Source: Aminicenans sp964648465
GTDB lineage: Bacteria > Acidobacteriota > Aminicenantia > Aminicenantales > Aminicenantaceae
NCBI GenBank assembly: GCA_964648465.1
Contig: CAZYMU010000002.1
Location: 1 to 64,000 of the forward strand
Length of the DNA: 64,000 nt
Direction of reading: 5' to 3'
Shown in pieces: positions 16,685-25,129 of the stretch. The position numbers and the translations under genes are program-made. Below the pieces are notes generated by a model that ran no database searches, was not told the DNA's origin, and saw only the letters and a list, made by a program, of their open reading frames with translations. Positions within the stretch are counted from its first letter, which is position 1, and the number at the start of each line of letters is the position of its first letter.

Positions 16685-18838
16685 TTAACTTCTTTCTACA
16701 GAAAAAACTTCTTTTGTTCCAGAAATTTTCTTTATTATATTTTCAAGATGTTTTATATCTTTAATTATAAGAGTAAACTTTATCTCTGCTCTATTGTTAG
16801 CAAAAGTAATCACTTCAGCCTTAGTAATGTTTCCCCCAGATTGGGCAATGGCGGCCGTAAGCTTGGCAAGGACACCTGGTGAATGTGTGCTTTTTATTAG
16901 AAGCTTTCCTTTGTAGATCCCATCTGAGGCATCGTCCCAGGATGCCTCGACCATACGGTGTTGGTCTAATATTTCTTTCTTTATTAATGGGCAGCGTAAA
17001 GAATGTATGGTTACTCCTTTTCCCGAAGTGATATATCCTACTATAGGCTCACCTTTAATTGGGAAGCAGCATTTGGCAAGGTTGATATGGAGGCTTGCAA
17101 TATCTTTGACCTGAATGCCAGGTCTGGGTTTTTTGGTTACTTTTGATATGACTTTTTTTAGGACGGGTTCTTTTTTGTCTGAAAGGTTTTCCACGGAGAA
17201 AAGGTTTTCCATGAATTTTTTGTCAAGGACGACTTTCCCGAACCCTACGAGAGAATAAAAATCTTCGATAGCTTTAATCCTGAAAGGTATTCCCTGGGAG
17301 ATTTTTCTCAGGAGATTATTTTCTTCCAGTATACCTGGAGGAAGAGTATACTTTTTTAACGCATTTTCCCATAGTTTTTTACCGAGTGTAGTGTTTTTAA
17401 TATTGTCCTGCAGATTGAGCCCGCGTTTTATGTGGTGTCTTGCAGTTGAAGTAAAGGCAGCATTCAGCCACTCTCTTCTGGGCGTTTTTTCAGGAGATGT
17501 TAAAATTTCAATGATGTCACCTGGCTTGAGAATGGTTTTAAGAGGGAGGAGCTGTTGGTTAATTTTTGCATTTGCTGCATGCATGCCGATCTCTGAATGG
17601 ATTTTAAAAGCGAAATCCAGGGCGGTTGCGCCTAAAGGCAAAGTGATTACCTTCCCTTTGGGAGTAAAAACATAAACCTCTTCAGGAATAAGATCTGTTT
17701 TAAGGTTCTTAAGGAATTCCCGGGGGTTTTTTTGCTCTTTGTAGAGCTCAGATATTTGCCGCAGCCATAAGATTCTTCTGTCTTCTTTCATGATAGACTG
17801 AGGGGCTGTTTCTTTGTATCTCCAATGGGCAGCAATGCCGTTTTTTGCAATATTATTCATGTCATATGTCCGGAACTGAATTTCGATTGTCTGTTTTTTC
17901 TCTGTAATGATTGTTGTATGAAGGGCTTGATAGAGGTTTGACTTGGGCATAGCGATAAAATCCCGGAATCGAGGGGGCAGGTGCGGCCATTTTTGGTGAA
18001 CAAGGCCCAGTGCAGAATAGCATTTTTTAACCGAATCTGTAAGAAGTCTTAATGCCATAAAATCATAGACCTGGCCAAACTCGATATCCTGCTTAACCAT
18101 TTTTATGTGAATACTGTAAGGTCTTTTTATTCTAAATAATATTTTTGAGGGGATATGATTCTCCTCCATTATTTGTTCTAAAGTTTTTTTGATACTTTTG
18201 AGCTCCCTTTCGGCTCTCTTTCTTTGAGGGTTAACAAGGGAGCTAATTTTATAATATCCTTCAGGCTCCACATAGCGAAAGGAGAGGTCTTCTAGTTCTG
18301 CTTTTATCTGCCCCATACCGAGCCGGTTTGCAATAGGGGCATATATTTCTAATGTTTCTTGGGCGATTTGTTTTTGTTTTTCTTCAGGCAAAAATTTCAA
18401 AGTTTTTAAGTTGTGGATCCTGTCGGCCAGCTTAATAAAAATGACTCTCAAATCATCCGTCATAGCAAGGATGATTTTCCGTATGCTTTCAGCTTTTCTT
18501 GCTTCCTTAGAATATTCGCCGAAAAGGCTGATCTTTGTAACCCCTTCGACCAGATGGGAGGTTTCTTTACCGAAAGCTTCCTGAAGTTCCAGGGGAGTAA
18601 TATCGGTGTCTTCGAGAACGTCATGGAGTAGGCCTGCAGCTAAAGTTGTTACATCCAATTTCATGTCTGCCAGCATGTTGGTTACTTCTAGAGGGTGGCT
18701 GAGATAAGGCTCGCCTGATCGGCGGATTTGGCCCTTGTGAGCACGGGCTGCGAAAATATAAGCCTTTTTAAGGAAAGTAATGTCTTTATCATAATAGGAG
18801 GAGGAAAGTTTTTCTAAGATGTCGTCGAATCTAATCAT
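16685..18838 (-). CDS. Bifunctional (p)ppGpp synthetase/hydrolase RelA/SpoT
   Basis: Long RSH enzyme of stringent-response signalling. The order is the HD hydrolase domain (HKGQIRRSGEPYLSHPLEV, then LHDVLEDT), the synthetase domain (VYDFMALRLL, RFRDFIAMPKSNLYQALHTT, IEIQFRT), the TGS domain (VYVFTPKGKVITLPLGATAL) and a C-terminal ACT domain. Both catalytic motif sets look intact, so it is probably bifunctional. I chose the ATG at 18838 rather than 18880, whose extra residues are unlike the family. The usual GR of the GRxKxxxSI motif reads FRIKRPYSI here. Confidence 0.95.
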   Translation of the reverse strand: MIRFDDILEKLSSSYYDKDITFLKKAYIFAARAHKGQIRRSGEPYLSHPLEVTNMLADMKLDVTTLAAGLLHDVLEDTDITPLELQEAFGKETSHLVEGVTKISLFGEYSKEARKAESIRKIILAMTDDLRVIFIKLADRIHNLKTLKFLPEEKQKQIAQETLEIYAPIANRLGMGQIKAELEDLSFRYVEPEGYYKISSLVNPQRKRAERELKSIKKTLEQIMEENHIPSKILFRIKRPYSIHIKMVKQDIEFGQVYDFMALRLLTDSVKKCYSALGLVHQKWPHLPPRFRDFIAMPKSNLYQALHTTIITEKKQTIEIQFRTYDMNNIAKNGIAAHWRYKETAPQSIMKEDRRILWLRQISELYKEQKNPREFLKNLKTDLIPEEVYVFTPKGKVITLPLGATALDFAFKIHSEIGMHAANAKINQQLLPLKTILKPGDIIEILTSPEKTPRREWLNAAFTSTARHHIKRGLNLQDNIKNTTLGKKLWENALKKYTLPPGILEENNLLRKISQGIPFRIKAIEDFYSLVGFGKVVLDKKFMENLFSVENLSDKKEPVLKKVISKVTKKPRPGIQVKDIASLHINLAKCCFPIKGEPIVGYITSGKGVTIHSLRCPLIKKEILDQHRMVEASWDDASDGIYKGKLLIKSTHSPGVLAKLTAAIAQSGGNITKAEVITFANNRAEIKFTLIIKDIKHLENIIKKISGTKEVFSVERS

Positions 18839-18891
18839 TTTGGTTGCTACAGCCGTTGGGCTTAATGTAAAAAGAAGCAATTAAAATCATG

Positions 18892-19485
18892 TCAGCCTGC
18901 AATAGAACTGTTATTCCGCTCCTTTTCAAGGATCCAGTTTACCGCATTCAGCAAGTCCGGGGCAATATAAGTGGGTTTTATCCTTAGAGACTTAAGTTTT
19001 TTTAATGATTCCTGGCCGTAACCTGTAAGCAGAAGTATGGATTTAGCCTTTATATTCAAACCGAAAAGAATATCTTCCACTTTATCTCCCACCATATAAG
19101 AATTTGTTATGTCAATATTTAGTTCTTTTGCTGCCCTGTGAGCCATTCCGGGATTGGGTTTTCTGCATGGGCAATCTTCCCTGTATTTTGGATTTATTGA
19201 AGAAGGATAATGGGGGCAGTAATAGATGCCGTCGAAATGTGCGCCATGTTTGGCAAAAGACGCTCTCATCTTTCTGTGAATTTCATGGAGGGTTTTTTCT
19301 TTAATGAGGCCTCTTCCAACGCCAGACTGGTTTGTAACTATGACTGCCAGCAATCTTCCTTGGTTTATTTGCTTAACGGCCTCAAAGCTGTAAGGGAATA
19401 TTTCTATCATGCTGAAAGAATCAGGATATCCTACATCTCTGTTGATAGTGCCGTCCCTATCGAGAAATACTGCCTTTTTTTTCAT
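18892..19485 (-). CDS. gmhB: D-glycero-D-manno-heptose 1,7-bisphosphate 7-phosphatase
   Basis: HAD phosphatase in ADP-heptose synthesis for the LPS core. Motif I is FLDRDGTIN, motif II VTNQSGVGRG, the zinc loop follows CPHYP ... CPCRKP, and motif III/IV is YMVGDKVEDI. The alternative HisB-N (histidinol phosphatase) is less likely because the next gene upstream is a heptosyltransferase. The start at 19485 overlaps the waaF stop by four bases (ATGA); the 19542 start lies inside waaF. Confidence 0.9.
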   Translation of the reverse strand: MKKKAVFLDRDGTINRDVGYPDSFSMIEIFPYSFEAVKQINQGRLLAVIVTNQSGVGRGLIKEKTLHEIHRKMRASFAKHGAHFDGIYYCPHYPSSINPKYREDCPCRKPNPGMAHRAAKELNIDITNSYMVGDKVEDILFGLNIKAKSILLLTGYGQESLKKLKSLRIKPTYIAPDLLNAVNWILEKERNNSSIAG

Positions 19486-20486
19486 TTTAAATAGGTTAGG
19501 CAAACTTTGTAAACCTCTGCAGGCTCTATTTGCATCATACATCTATGGTCGAATGGGCACTCTCTGTATGAGCACGGCCAGCATGCGACATCTTTCTTGA
19601 TAAAAGAAGCAGGCTCTTGGAATGGGCCTGTAACACGAGGATCGGTCGGCCCGAACAGTGAGACTATCGGAATGTTTAAAGCATTGGCCATATGCATGGG
19701 GCCAGAGTCGTTTGTTACAAGAAGACTACTGTGGCTTATTATTCCTGCTAGTAAGCGGAGGTTCGTTTTTCCAGCAAGCAGTGTTGGTTTCTTTGACATC
19801 TCAGAGGCAATGGATTCACCAAGGAAGGTTTCGTTTATAGAGCCGATGATTAGAATTTCCACGTCATTTCTCTGCTGTAACATGCCGGCTAGCTTTGCAT
19901 AGTTTGAGGGGGGCCATCTTTTGGCAGGGCCGTAAAATGCTCCTGGATTGAATATTATTATGTTTTTCTTAAGATCGACCCCAAGAGAAAGAAGCATTTC
20001 TTTAGAATCTCTTTTCTCTTTTTGTGTTAATGGAAGGCTCAATTTGGGAGGGATTGTCTTAAATCCCAAGGCTGAGATCAAGTCTAGATATAATTTGACT
20101 TGGTGGGAATATTCCTCTTGGTTCTTTAAGGCTACTCCCTTTGTCAGCAATATCTGCCTGCTGTCTCTAATGTACCCCCATCTTTCGGGGATTTTGGCCC
20201 TATAGAAAAGGAGAGCGGAGGAGAAAGAATTGGTAAGCAGCAAGCCGGCGTCGAAGTGAAAACCTTTCAATTTGCGGGCGGAATTATTTAGGTTTTTCAA
20301 GTTGGTCTGGCATTGTATGGGAATTATCCCTTCAATAAAATCGAATGATGTGAATAAGTCTTTAACCCAGGGTTGAGCAGCAATCCATATCTTGATGTCA
20401 GGAGTATTTTTGCTTAAACTCTCAATTGCAGGTATTGCAAGGATGGAATCCCCAATCCAGTTTGGTGCTCGAACAACAATCTTCAT
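19482..20486 (-). CDS. waaF: ADP-heptose:LPS heptosyltransferase II
   Basis: Family 9 glycosyltransferase adding heptose to the LPS inner core. It begins MKIVVRAPNWIGDSILAIPA, the WaaF signature, and the C-terminal half has NDSGPMHMANAL and LFGPTDPRVTGP, the ADP-heptose-binding region. The cysteine-rich end (CWPCSYRECPFDHRC) is usual for WaaF. Its coupling to gmhB makes a two-gene LPS-core unit. Confidence 0.93.
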   Translation of the reverse strand: MKIVVRAPNWIGDSILAIPAIESLSKNTPDIKIWIAAQPWVKDLFTSFDFIEGIIPIQCQTNLKNLNNSARKLKGFHFDAGLLLTNSFSSALLFYRAKIPERWGYIRDSRQILLTKGVALKNQEEYSHQVKLYLDLISALGFKTIPPKLSLPLTQKEKRDSKEMLLSLGVDLKKNIIIFNPGAFYGPAKRWPPSNYAKLAGMLQQRNDVEILIIGSINETFLGESIASEMSKKPTLLAGKTNLRLLAGIISHSSLLVTNDSGPMHMANALNIPIVSLFGPTDPRVTGPFQEPASFIKKDVACWPCSYRECPFDHRCMMQIEPAEVYKVCLTYLK

Positions 20487-20602
20487 GGGCTCAATTTTAT
20501 TCGCTTAAGAAGAACTTGTCAAAGAGCCTAGGGCCTGAAACAGGTTATTATAGGATCATTGTCTGGCCCAGACTTCTTGGTAAGTCCTCAAGAAGGCCTC
20601 GG

Positions 20603-20884
20603 CTAATCAGCACTTTTACCCTTAGAGGGAGGAGATGGCTTCTTGTCTTTTGCAGATTCTTTTTTGGGTTTTTCTGTTTTTCTTGATTTCCTTTCTTTTT
20701 CCCCTTTGTTGCCGTAGTCATTGACGTACCACCCACTGCCTTTAAAATTTAGAACAGAGGCAGATATGATTTTTTTTAAATATCCACCACATTTAGGGCA
20801 TTTTTTGTAAGGTTGGTCGCTGATTTTTTGGATGATCTCAAAAGATGAGCCACATTTTGTGCATTTATACTCGTATAGGGGCAT
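20603..20884 (-). CDS. FmdB-family zinc ribbon protein
   Basis: Begins MPLYEYKCTKCGSSFEIIQK, with two CxxC pairs (residues ~8-11 and ~30-33) and the ending VLNFKGSGWYVNDYG that define FmdB regulatory proteins. A lysine/serine-rich charged tail of about 35 residues follows. Function is poorly known; FmdB was named as a putative formamidase regulator. I chose the start at 20884 over the in-frame ATG at 20893 because the family starts with MPLYEY. Confidence 0.9.
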   Translation of the reverse strand: MPLYEYKCTKCGSSFEIIQKISDQPYKKCPKCGGYLKKIISASVLNFKGSGWYVNDYGNKGEKERKSRKTEKPKKESAKDKKPSPPSKGKSAD

Positions 20885-20959
20885 TTTATACACGGCGAGA
20901 GATTAAAATATTGGATAGAAGCAAAAACTATTATATCACAGAACTGGCACAAAGCAAGT

Positions 20960-22399
20960 TTAATGAAAGATTATGGCTTCAAAGATAAAAATATCTGCTC
21001 CTGATTTCCATGCATTCTCTGGCAGGCCGGCTTTTAAGCATGTATTTTGGAGGAAATCCAGCCTTGACCAGCGGTTCTCAACAGGGACTTGAGGTAGAAG
21101 CAAGCCGTGGTTGTTTCCTTTGGAGATGAGGAGGCCGTGTTTTCCGACCTTGATAACGTCAGGGTTCTTTATTTTTTTGAGTGGTGAGAGTACAGAAATT
21201 TCTATTTCTAGGTCCTTTAGTTCGGGCGGAGAAACCGGGACGAACCTGGCATCCTTACAAGCGGCATAAATTGAAGCCTGTATGATTGTTTGATACAAAG
21301 GCATCACAGGCTCAATAAATCCGATACATCCCCTAAGGCGGCCTCTTTTTTTTATAGTGACAAAGGCCCCTCTGTTGGATAGGAAGTTAGGGTTTTGTGT
21401 TCTGTAATCTAAAATTTTGTTTTCCTGGACAAATAGATTAATGGACGATTTGGCAATGTTCAGAAGAGCCTTTTTTTCTTCTGATGACAGAGAAAACCTA
21501 ATGTTAGTAGATTCAATGGAGATAGAAGCGGCCATATATCCGACAACTTGAGATTCAGGGCCTCCCGCCAGAGATGAATCAGCATAATTTAAAATATTGA
21601 CCTTAGCTTTTCCTAACTTTTGAGCGTAAAAAAGGGCTGAAACTACCCCGCCTCCTCCGCACAAAATGTTTTCTCTCTGTTCTAATTTTCTTATTAGAGA
21701 GTTTGTTTTAAAGGATTTGATGAGCGAGATTGTCTGGGAATCGACCTCATTAGCCCTTTTTTTTGGCAGATAATGCGACATGTCTGTTGAAACAATAACC
21801 AGAGCATTTTTATTCTTAAGGCTTTTTACTAAGGCATTTGAGAGGCGGGAGATAGAGTTTTTTGAAGGGAATCCCATAACAATTGGAACTATCTTGGCAT
21901 GAGGGAGAGTTTTCTGGATAAACGGAACTTGGACTTCTACAGAATGTTCTTTTTGATGAGCTTGTGGGATGTATTTGTAGCCAGAAAACTTGGAAAGTTC
22001 CATGGCAATGGCGTCGTCAATTTTCGCCAGCCCGAGAGGTGTTTCATACCCACCACGAGGATAAATCGAGCATCCTTCAAATCCGTAATTATGGGAGGTG
22101 CCGATTATTATAACTGTTTCGTAATCCTTATTCTGGATCGTACTGTAAGCGTAAGCAGCGACTTGTCCTGAATACAAATATCCGGCATGTGGGGTAATAA
22201 GAGCCAGGATTTTTCCGGATACGGGGGACTTTCCTTTCGTATTCAGCAGGAAGCGATCTATCTGTTTGGAGAGCACCTCGGTTTGGCCATCATAGAATTG
22301 TCCTGCCCAGACAGGTTTTCTTATCCCTTGAGAGCGGCCAGAAGATGAAAAGCAGATGAAGCAAAAAAGAATAAAAATAGATGATTTTACTTTTTTCAT
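20960..22399 (-). CDS. Exported MEMO1-AMMECR1 fusion (AmmeMemoRadiSam B + A)
   Basis: The N-terminal half is a MEMO1-like domain: ITPHAGYLYSGQVAA, GTSHNYGFEGC, HSVEVQVPFIQ, STDMSHYLP and CGGGGV supply the metal-site histidines and cysteine of the dioxygenase-like fold. The C-terminal half is AMMECR1: LRGCIGFIEP, KDARFVPVSPPEL and NRWSRLDFLQNTCLKAG. In the AmmeMemoRadiSam system these belong with a radical SAM protein, not seen here. Starting at 22399 gives a hydrophobic leader (SSIFILFCFICFSSSG), so the fusion may be exported. Biochemical role unknown. Confidence 0.85.
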   Translation of the reverse strand: MKKVKSSIFILFCFICFSSSGRSQGIRKPVWAGQFYDGQTEVLSKQIDRFLLNTKGKSPVSGKILALITPHAGYLYSGQVAAYAYSTIQNKDYETVIIIGTSHNYGFEGCSIYPRGGYETPLGLAKIDDAIAMELSKFSGYKYIPQAHQKEHSVEVQVPFIQKTLPHAKIVPIVMGFPSKNSISRLSNALVKSLKNKNALVIVSTDMSHYLPKKRANEVDSQTISLIKSFKTNSLIRKLEQRENILCGGGGVVSALFYAQKLGKAKVNILNYADSSLAGGPESQVVGYMAASISIESTNIRFSLSSEEKKALLNIAKSSINLFVQENKILDYRTQNPNFLSNRGAFVTIKKRGRLRGCIGFIEPVMPLYQTIIQASIYAACKDARFVPVSPPELKDLEIEISVLSPLKKIKNPDVIKVGKHGLLISKGNNHGLLLPQVPVENRWSRLDFLQNTCLKAGLPENAWKSGADIFIFEAIIFH

Positions 22400-22457
22400 G
22401 GCATCGGCATGTAATTTGATCATGGAAAGTTTATTCCGAGTACACGAAAAAATCAAT

Positions 22458-22487
22458 ACCTGGATTATTCATAAAAATTGCCGATCC
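22458..22487 (+). repeat. Dispersed repeat, copy 3
   Basis: ACCTGGATTATTCATAAAAA plus TTGCCGATCC; a variant of copy 1 in the same orientation. Confidence 0.6.
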
Positions 22488-22579
22488 CATTATTTAACAT
22501 TGATGAAATTTGCTTATCAACGTGATTTTTCGCAATATTAAGAATGTTGCTTTCTTTGTTAAATCTAATTTAATAATAA

Positions 22580-22594
22580 TCGGCATTCTTTACC
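22580..22594 (-). repeat. Dispersed repeat, partial copy 4
   Basis: TCGGCATTCTTTACC is the reverse complement of the AAAGAATGCCGA end of copy 1, facing copy 3. Confidence 0.45.
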
Positions 22595-22695
22595 TTACAG
22601 GCGAGCCGATCTTACCGCATCTGCTTCGTTACAGCACATTCGTGGTGAAGGACCACAACTTCATGCGCTGTGCCTTGCATCTGCAGCAAGCTTGG

Positions 22696-22742
22696 CTCGT
22701 GAATAACCCACGTTACCTGGATTATTCATAAAAATTGCTGAT
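22696..22742. repeat. Dispersed repeat, compound copy 5
   Basis: CTCGTGAATAACCCACGTTA (identical to copy 2) is followed directly by CCTGGATTATTCATAAAAAT (as in copy 3). GTGAATAACCC and GGATTATTCAT are imperfect inverted arms, so this copy can fold into a hairpin. Confidence 0.65.
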
Positions 22743-22794
22743 AGAATTGTGAACAGACATAAGGAATGTATAAGAAAATTGGCTGCTGAATATT

Positions 22795-22929
22795 TTAGCT
22801 CTTTTCCTCTAACTCTTCCTGGAAATCCGGGATCTTGGACACTATTTTCTCTTGGCCTAAATAAAAGCCAATCAAAAAGGCCGAAGAGGCGAGAAATAGA
22901 GTAAAAAGAGATTTAATAATAGTCTTCAT
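22795..22929 (-). CDS. Small single-span membrane protein (44 aa)
   Basis: An open frame too short for most gene finders: MKTIIKSLFTLFLASSAFLI, then GFYLGQEK and an acidic tail ending EELEEKS. One membrane helix (residues ~5-24) with a short charged tail is typical of genuine small membrane proteins. The upstream AAAGAG is a modest ribosome site. It lies in an otherwise gene-free, repeat-rich spacer on the same strand as the MEMO-AMMECR1 gene. No family is recognised. Confidence 0.5.
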   Translation of the reverse strand: MKTIIKSLFTLFLASSAFLIGFYLGQEKIVSKIPDFQEELEEKS

Positions 22930-23024
22930 TATAATATTCTCTTTAAATTTTCACTTAAATTAAAAGAAAAGTCAATAACTGAATGGAGAAAATATTAGAA
23001 AAATCATCTTATCTAAATAATCTT

Positions 23025-23052
23025 TCGGCATTCTTAATGAATAACCCAGGTT
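23025..23052 (-). repeat. Dispersed repeat, copy 6
   Basis: TCGGCATTCTTAATGAATAA then CCCAGGTT, the reverse complement of copy 1 with one mismatch. With copy 3 it brackets the 22.46-23.05 kb spacer in inverted orientation. Confidence 0.7.
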
Positions 23053-23057
23053 AATTA

Positions 23058-23086
23058 TTGACTAGTTCAAAGGTCGAAGATATAAT
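23058..23086 (+). promoter_or_regulatory. Strong sigma-70-like promoter
   Basis: TTGACT (23058-23063), a 17-base spacer and TATAAT (23081-23086). It stands at the head of the long + strand housekeeping run, 35 bases before its first gene. Confidence 0.7.
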
Positions 23087-23121
23087 AAATATTTATCCAG
23101 ATAATTTGTAAAAGGTGTGAA

Positions 23122-23460
23122 ATGAACCTGGGAATGTACGGGATTTTAATTGTTTTTAGTTTGTTTATTATACTTTTAATTTTTTTCCCGCGGCTGTCGT
23201 TTTTTGGAAGAATTGTCCGGTCGCCTTTTTATCCTATATTACACAAGAAGAAGCACAAGAAAATTGAGACGAGTGATTACGGATTCTCTCTTGTGGATGA
23301 CAGTAAAAAAAAGGAACTTATAAGGCCAAAAAAGAAATTGCAGGATGTAAAGACACAAGATTATGGTTTTAACCTTACTGCGAGTAAGGAGGAACAAAAG
23401 ACTAAAGGGGAGAAAGGAAAAGAAAAAACATCAGAAAATAATGATGTCCAAATGAATTGA
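23122..23460 (+). CDS. Hypothetical membrane-anchored protein with paired DYGF motifs
   Basis: An N-terminal membrane helix (residues ~5-25) is followed by a highly charged tail. The tail contains two similar short blocks, KKIETSDYGFSL and QDVKTQDYGFNL, about 30 residues apart, probably docking peptides. A GTGTGAA region and AAGG precede the ATG. It is the first gene after the strong promoter and precedes the LolB-like gene by 33 bases. No family is recognised; it may be a lineage-specific envelope protein. Confidence 0.65.
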   Translation: MNLGMYGILIVFSLFIILLIFFPRLSFFGRIVRSPFYPILHKKKHKKIETSDYGFSLVDDSKKKELIRPKKKLQDVKTQDYGFNLTASKEEQKTKGEKGKEKTSENNDVQMN

Positions 23461-23493
23461 AAAATTCATTCATGCAAATTTAGGAGATGGATA

Positions 23494-24156
23494 TTGAGCC
23501 GCTTAAAGATTATCTGGTCCTGGCTGTTATTGATTTTTCTTTCGAACTGTATGCCTTCGCATGTTTTGCGTTCTCCTTTCCCCGCTCAGCTAGAAAGAAT
23601 TGAAGGATATGCTTCACTGAAGGTCACAAGCAGTCGGGAGTCGGCCCGGTCTAAATTCTCATTCTTGTTTCAGCTTCCAGGCCAAGGGCGGATTGAGGTT
23701 TCTGATTTCCTTGGAAGGATGATTTGCCAGGTTATCATTGATAATGGAAATGCGTTTTTTATTGTCCCTTCAGAGAGAATCTTTTGGCGGGGGAAAGAGG
23801 AAGAAATAATTGACAAATTTTTAGGAGTCCGGCTGGACCTGTTTGAGATAGTATGTCTATTGACTGGACGCTGGCAGGGCAGCCTCAATGGGTGGATATT
23901 TGACAAGGATACTCTGGGAAGGGTCAAGCAGGGCAGGAGAAAAGACCTAACCTTTGAAGTAAAAAAGTTTATCAACCATACTTCTTTAACCCGGCTTCTT
24001 GTTTATAAGCAACCATTTAATGAAGGCCGCCTGAAGATTATCAACATAGCTTTTAACAACCCTGTTAAGGAGAACCTATTTTCCGTAGGCTTTTTAGAAA
24101 GGTTTGAACAGAAAAGTTGGGCAGAAATTATGGAGATTATTGACAATGAGAATTAA
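23494..24156 (+). CDS. lolB: LolB-like outer-membrane lipoprotein insertion factor
   Basis: An N-terminal leader ends in SNC, a weak lipobox (cysteine ~19), followed by a beta-rich body (RIEGYASLKVTSSRESARSK, FSFLFQLPGQGRIEVSDFLG) like LolB/LolA-fold lipoproteins. Position supports it: lolB-ispE-prs is the order in enterobacteria and the same neighbours follow here. Sequence similarity alone is modest. The start is a TTG with GGAG seven bases upstream. It overlaps ispE by 11 bases. Confidence 0.65.
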   Translation: MSRLKIIWSWLLLIFLSNCMPSHVLRSPFPAQLERIEGYASLKVTSSRESARSKFSFLFQLPGQGRIEVSDFLGRMICQVIIDNGNAFFIVPSERIFWRGKEEEIIDKFLGVRLDLFEIVCLLTGRWQGSLNGWIFDKDTLGRVKQGRRKDLTFEVKKFINHTSLTRLLVYKQPFNEGRLKIINIAFNNPVKENLFSVGFLERFEQKSWAEIMEIIDNEN

Positions 24157-25002
24157 GTCCTTTGCCAAGATAAATCTTGGATTAGAAGTCGGGGAAAAAA
24201 GGGGGGATGGATATCATGAGATCAAGACCTTATTCCAGTCGATAGATTTTTATGATGTTCTTGAATTCCATCCGGATTCTTGTGGCAAGATCTTGCTCAT
24301 AGGAGATGACGACGAGATCCCATGGGGAGAGGACAATCTTATTTACAGGGCTGCAACCCTTCTGAAGGAGAGCTTGATGGTAAATAAGGGAATTACAATC
24401 CGGGTGTCAAAGAATATCCCTTCTGGAAGAGGATTAGGGGGAGGAAGCAGCAATGCGGCTATGACGCTTTATGCTCTTAATAAGATCTGGAGGCTTGGGT
24501 TAGAAAGAAAAGAGCTGATGGAACTGAGCCGCCAGATTGGTTCTGATGTTGCATATTTTCTTCAGGGGGGGTTGTGTATGGGATCCGGTAGGGGTAATGA
24601 TGTTCGTTGCCTTAAAGATTTTCCTCCTCTTTTCTGCCTTTTGATTTTGCCCGGAGTTTCAATCTTGACAGCCTCTGTTTATAAACAATATCGGTTATCC
24701 TTGACTTCAAGCGGCAAAGAAAGTAAAATTATCGGGTTTTTAAGAAGCCGAAATTTAAGTGTGCTAGAGAACAGTTTAGAAGAGACAATATTTAAGTTAT
24801 ATCCTCAAATAAAAGCCTTTAAGAGCCTTTTGCATAACGCGGGGGCAGAGCTTTCTTTAGTAAGTGGCACAGGCTCTGCTGTTTTCGGGCTTTTTCTGGG
24901 AAAAGAGAAAGCTAAAAAGGCCTTTGAGAAGATAAGAAAGGAACATTCATCGCTTCTTGTAGCGACAGTGGCACGTGAGTTCTATTGGAACAGCTTGGGA
25001 GC

Positions 25003-25012
<10 letters not shown>
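24146..25012 (+). CDS. ispE: 4-diphosphocytidyl-2-C-methyl-D-erythritol kinase
   Basis: GHMP-fold kinase of the MEP isoprenoid pathway. It begins MRIKSFAKINLGLEVGEKR, with GDGYHEIKTLFQSI and the ATP-binding motif PSGRGLGGGSSNAA (residues ~88-101). I moved the start from 24104 to the ATG at 24146, where the protein aligns with the family and overlaps the lolB-like gene. Its last codons and stop lie inside the 5' end of the tRNA-Gln gene. ispD and ispF lie 11 kb downstream. Confidence 0.94.
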
Positions 25013-25077
<65 letters not shown>

Positions 25078-25129
25078 AAGATTAAAAATAAGATAAGCTT
25101 CTCTTAAAGAAAACCGATGAGGAGATGAG

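Noticed and set aside
22457..23121. Replication origin at the strand switch
   Set aside because: Only one 8/9 DnaA box and repeats are seen; the dnaA-proximal box cluster is stronger evidence. Skew data are needed.
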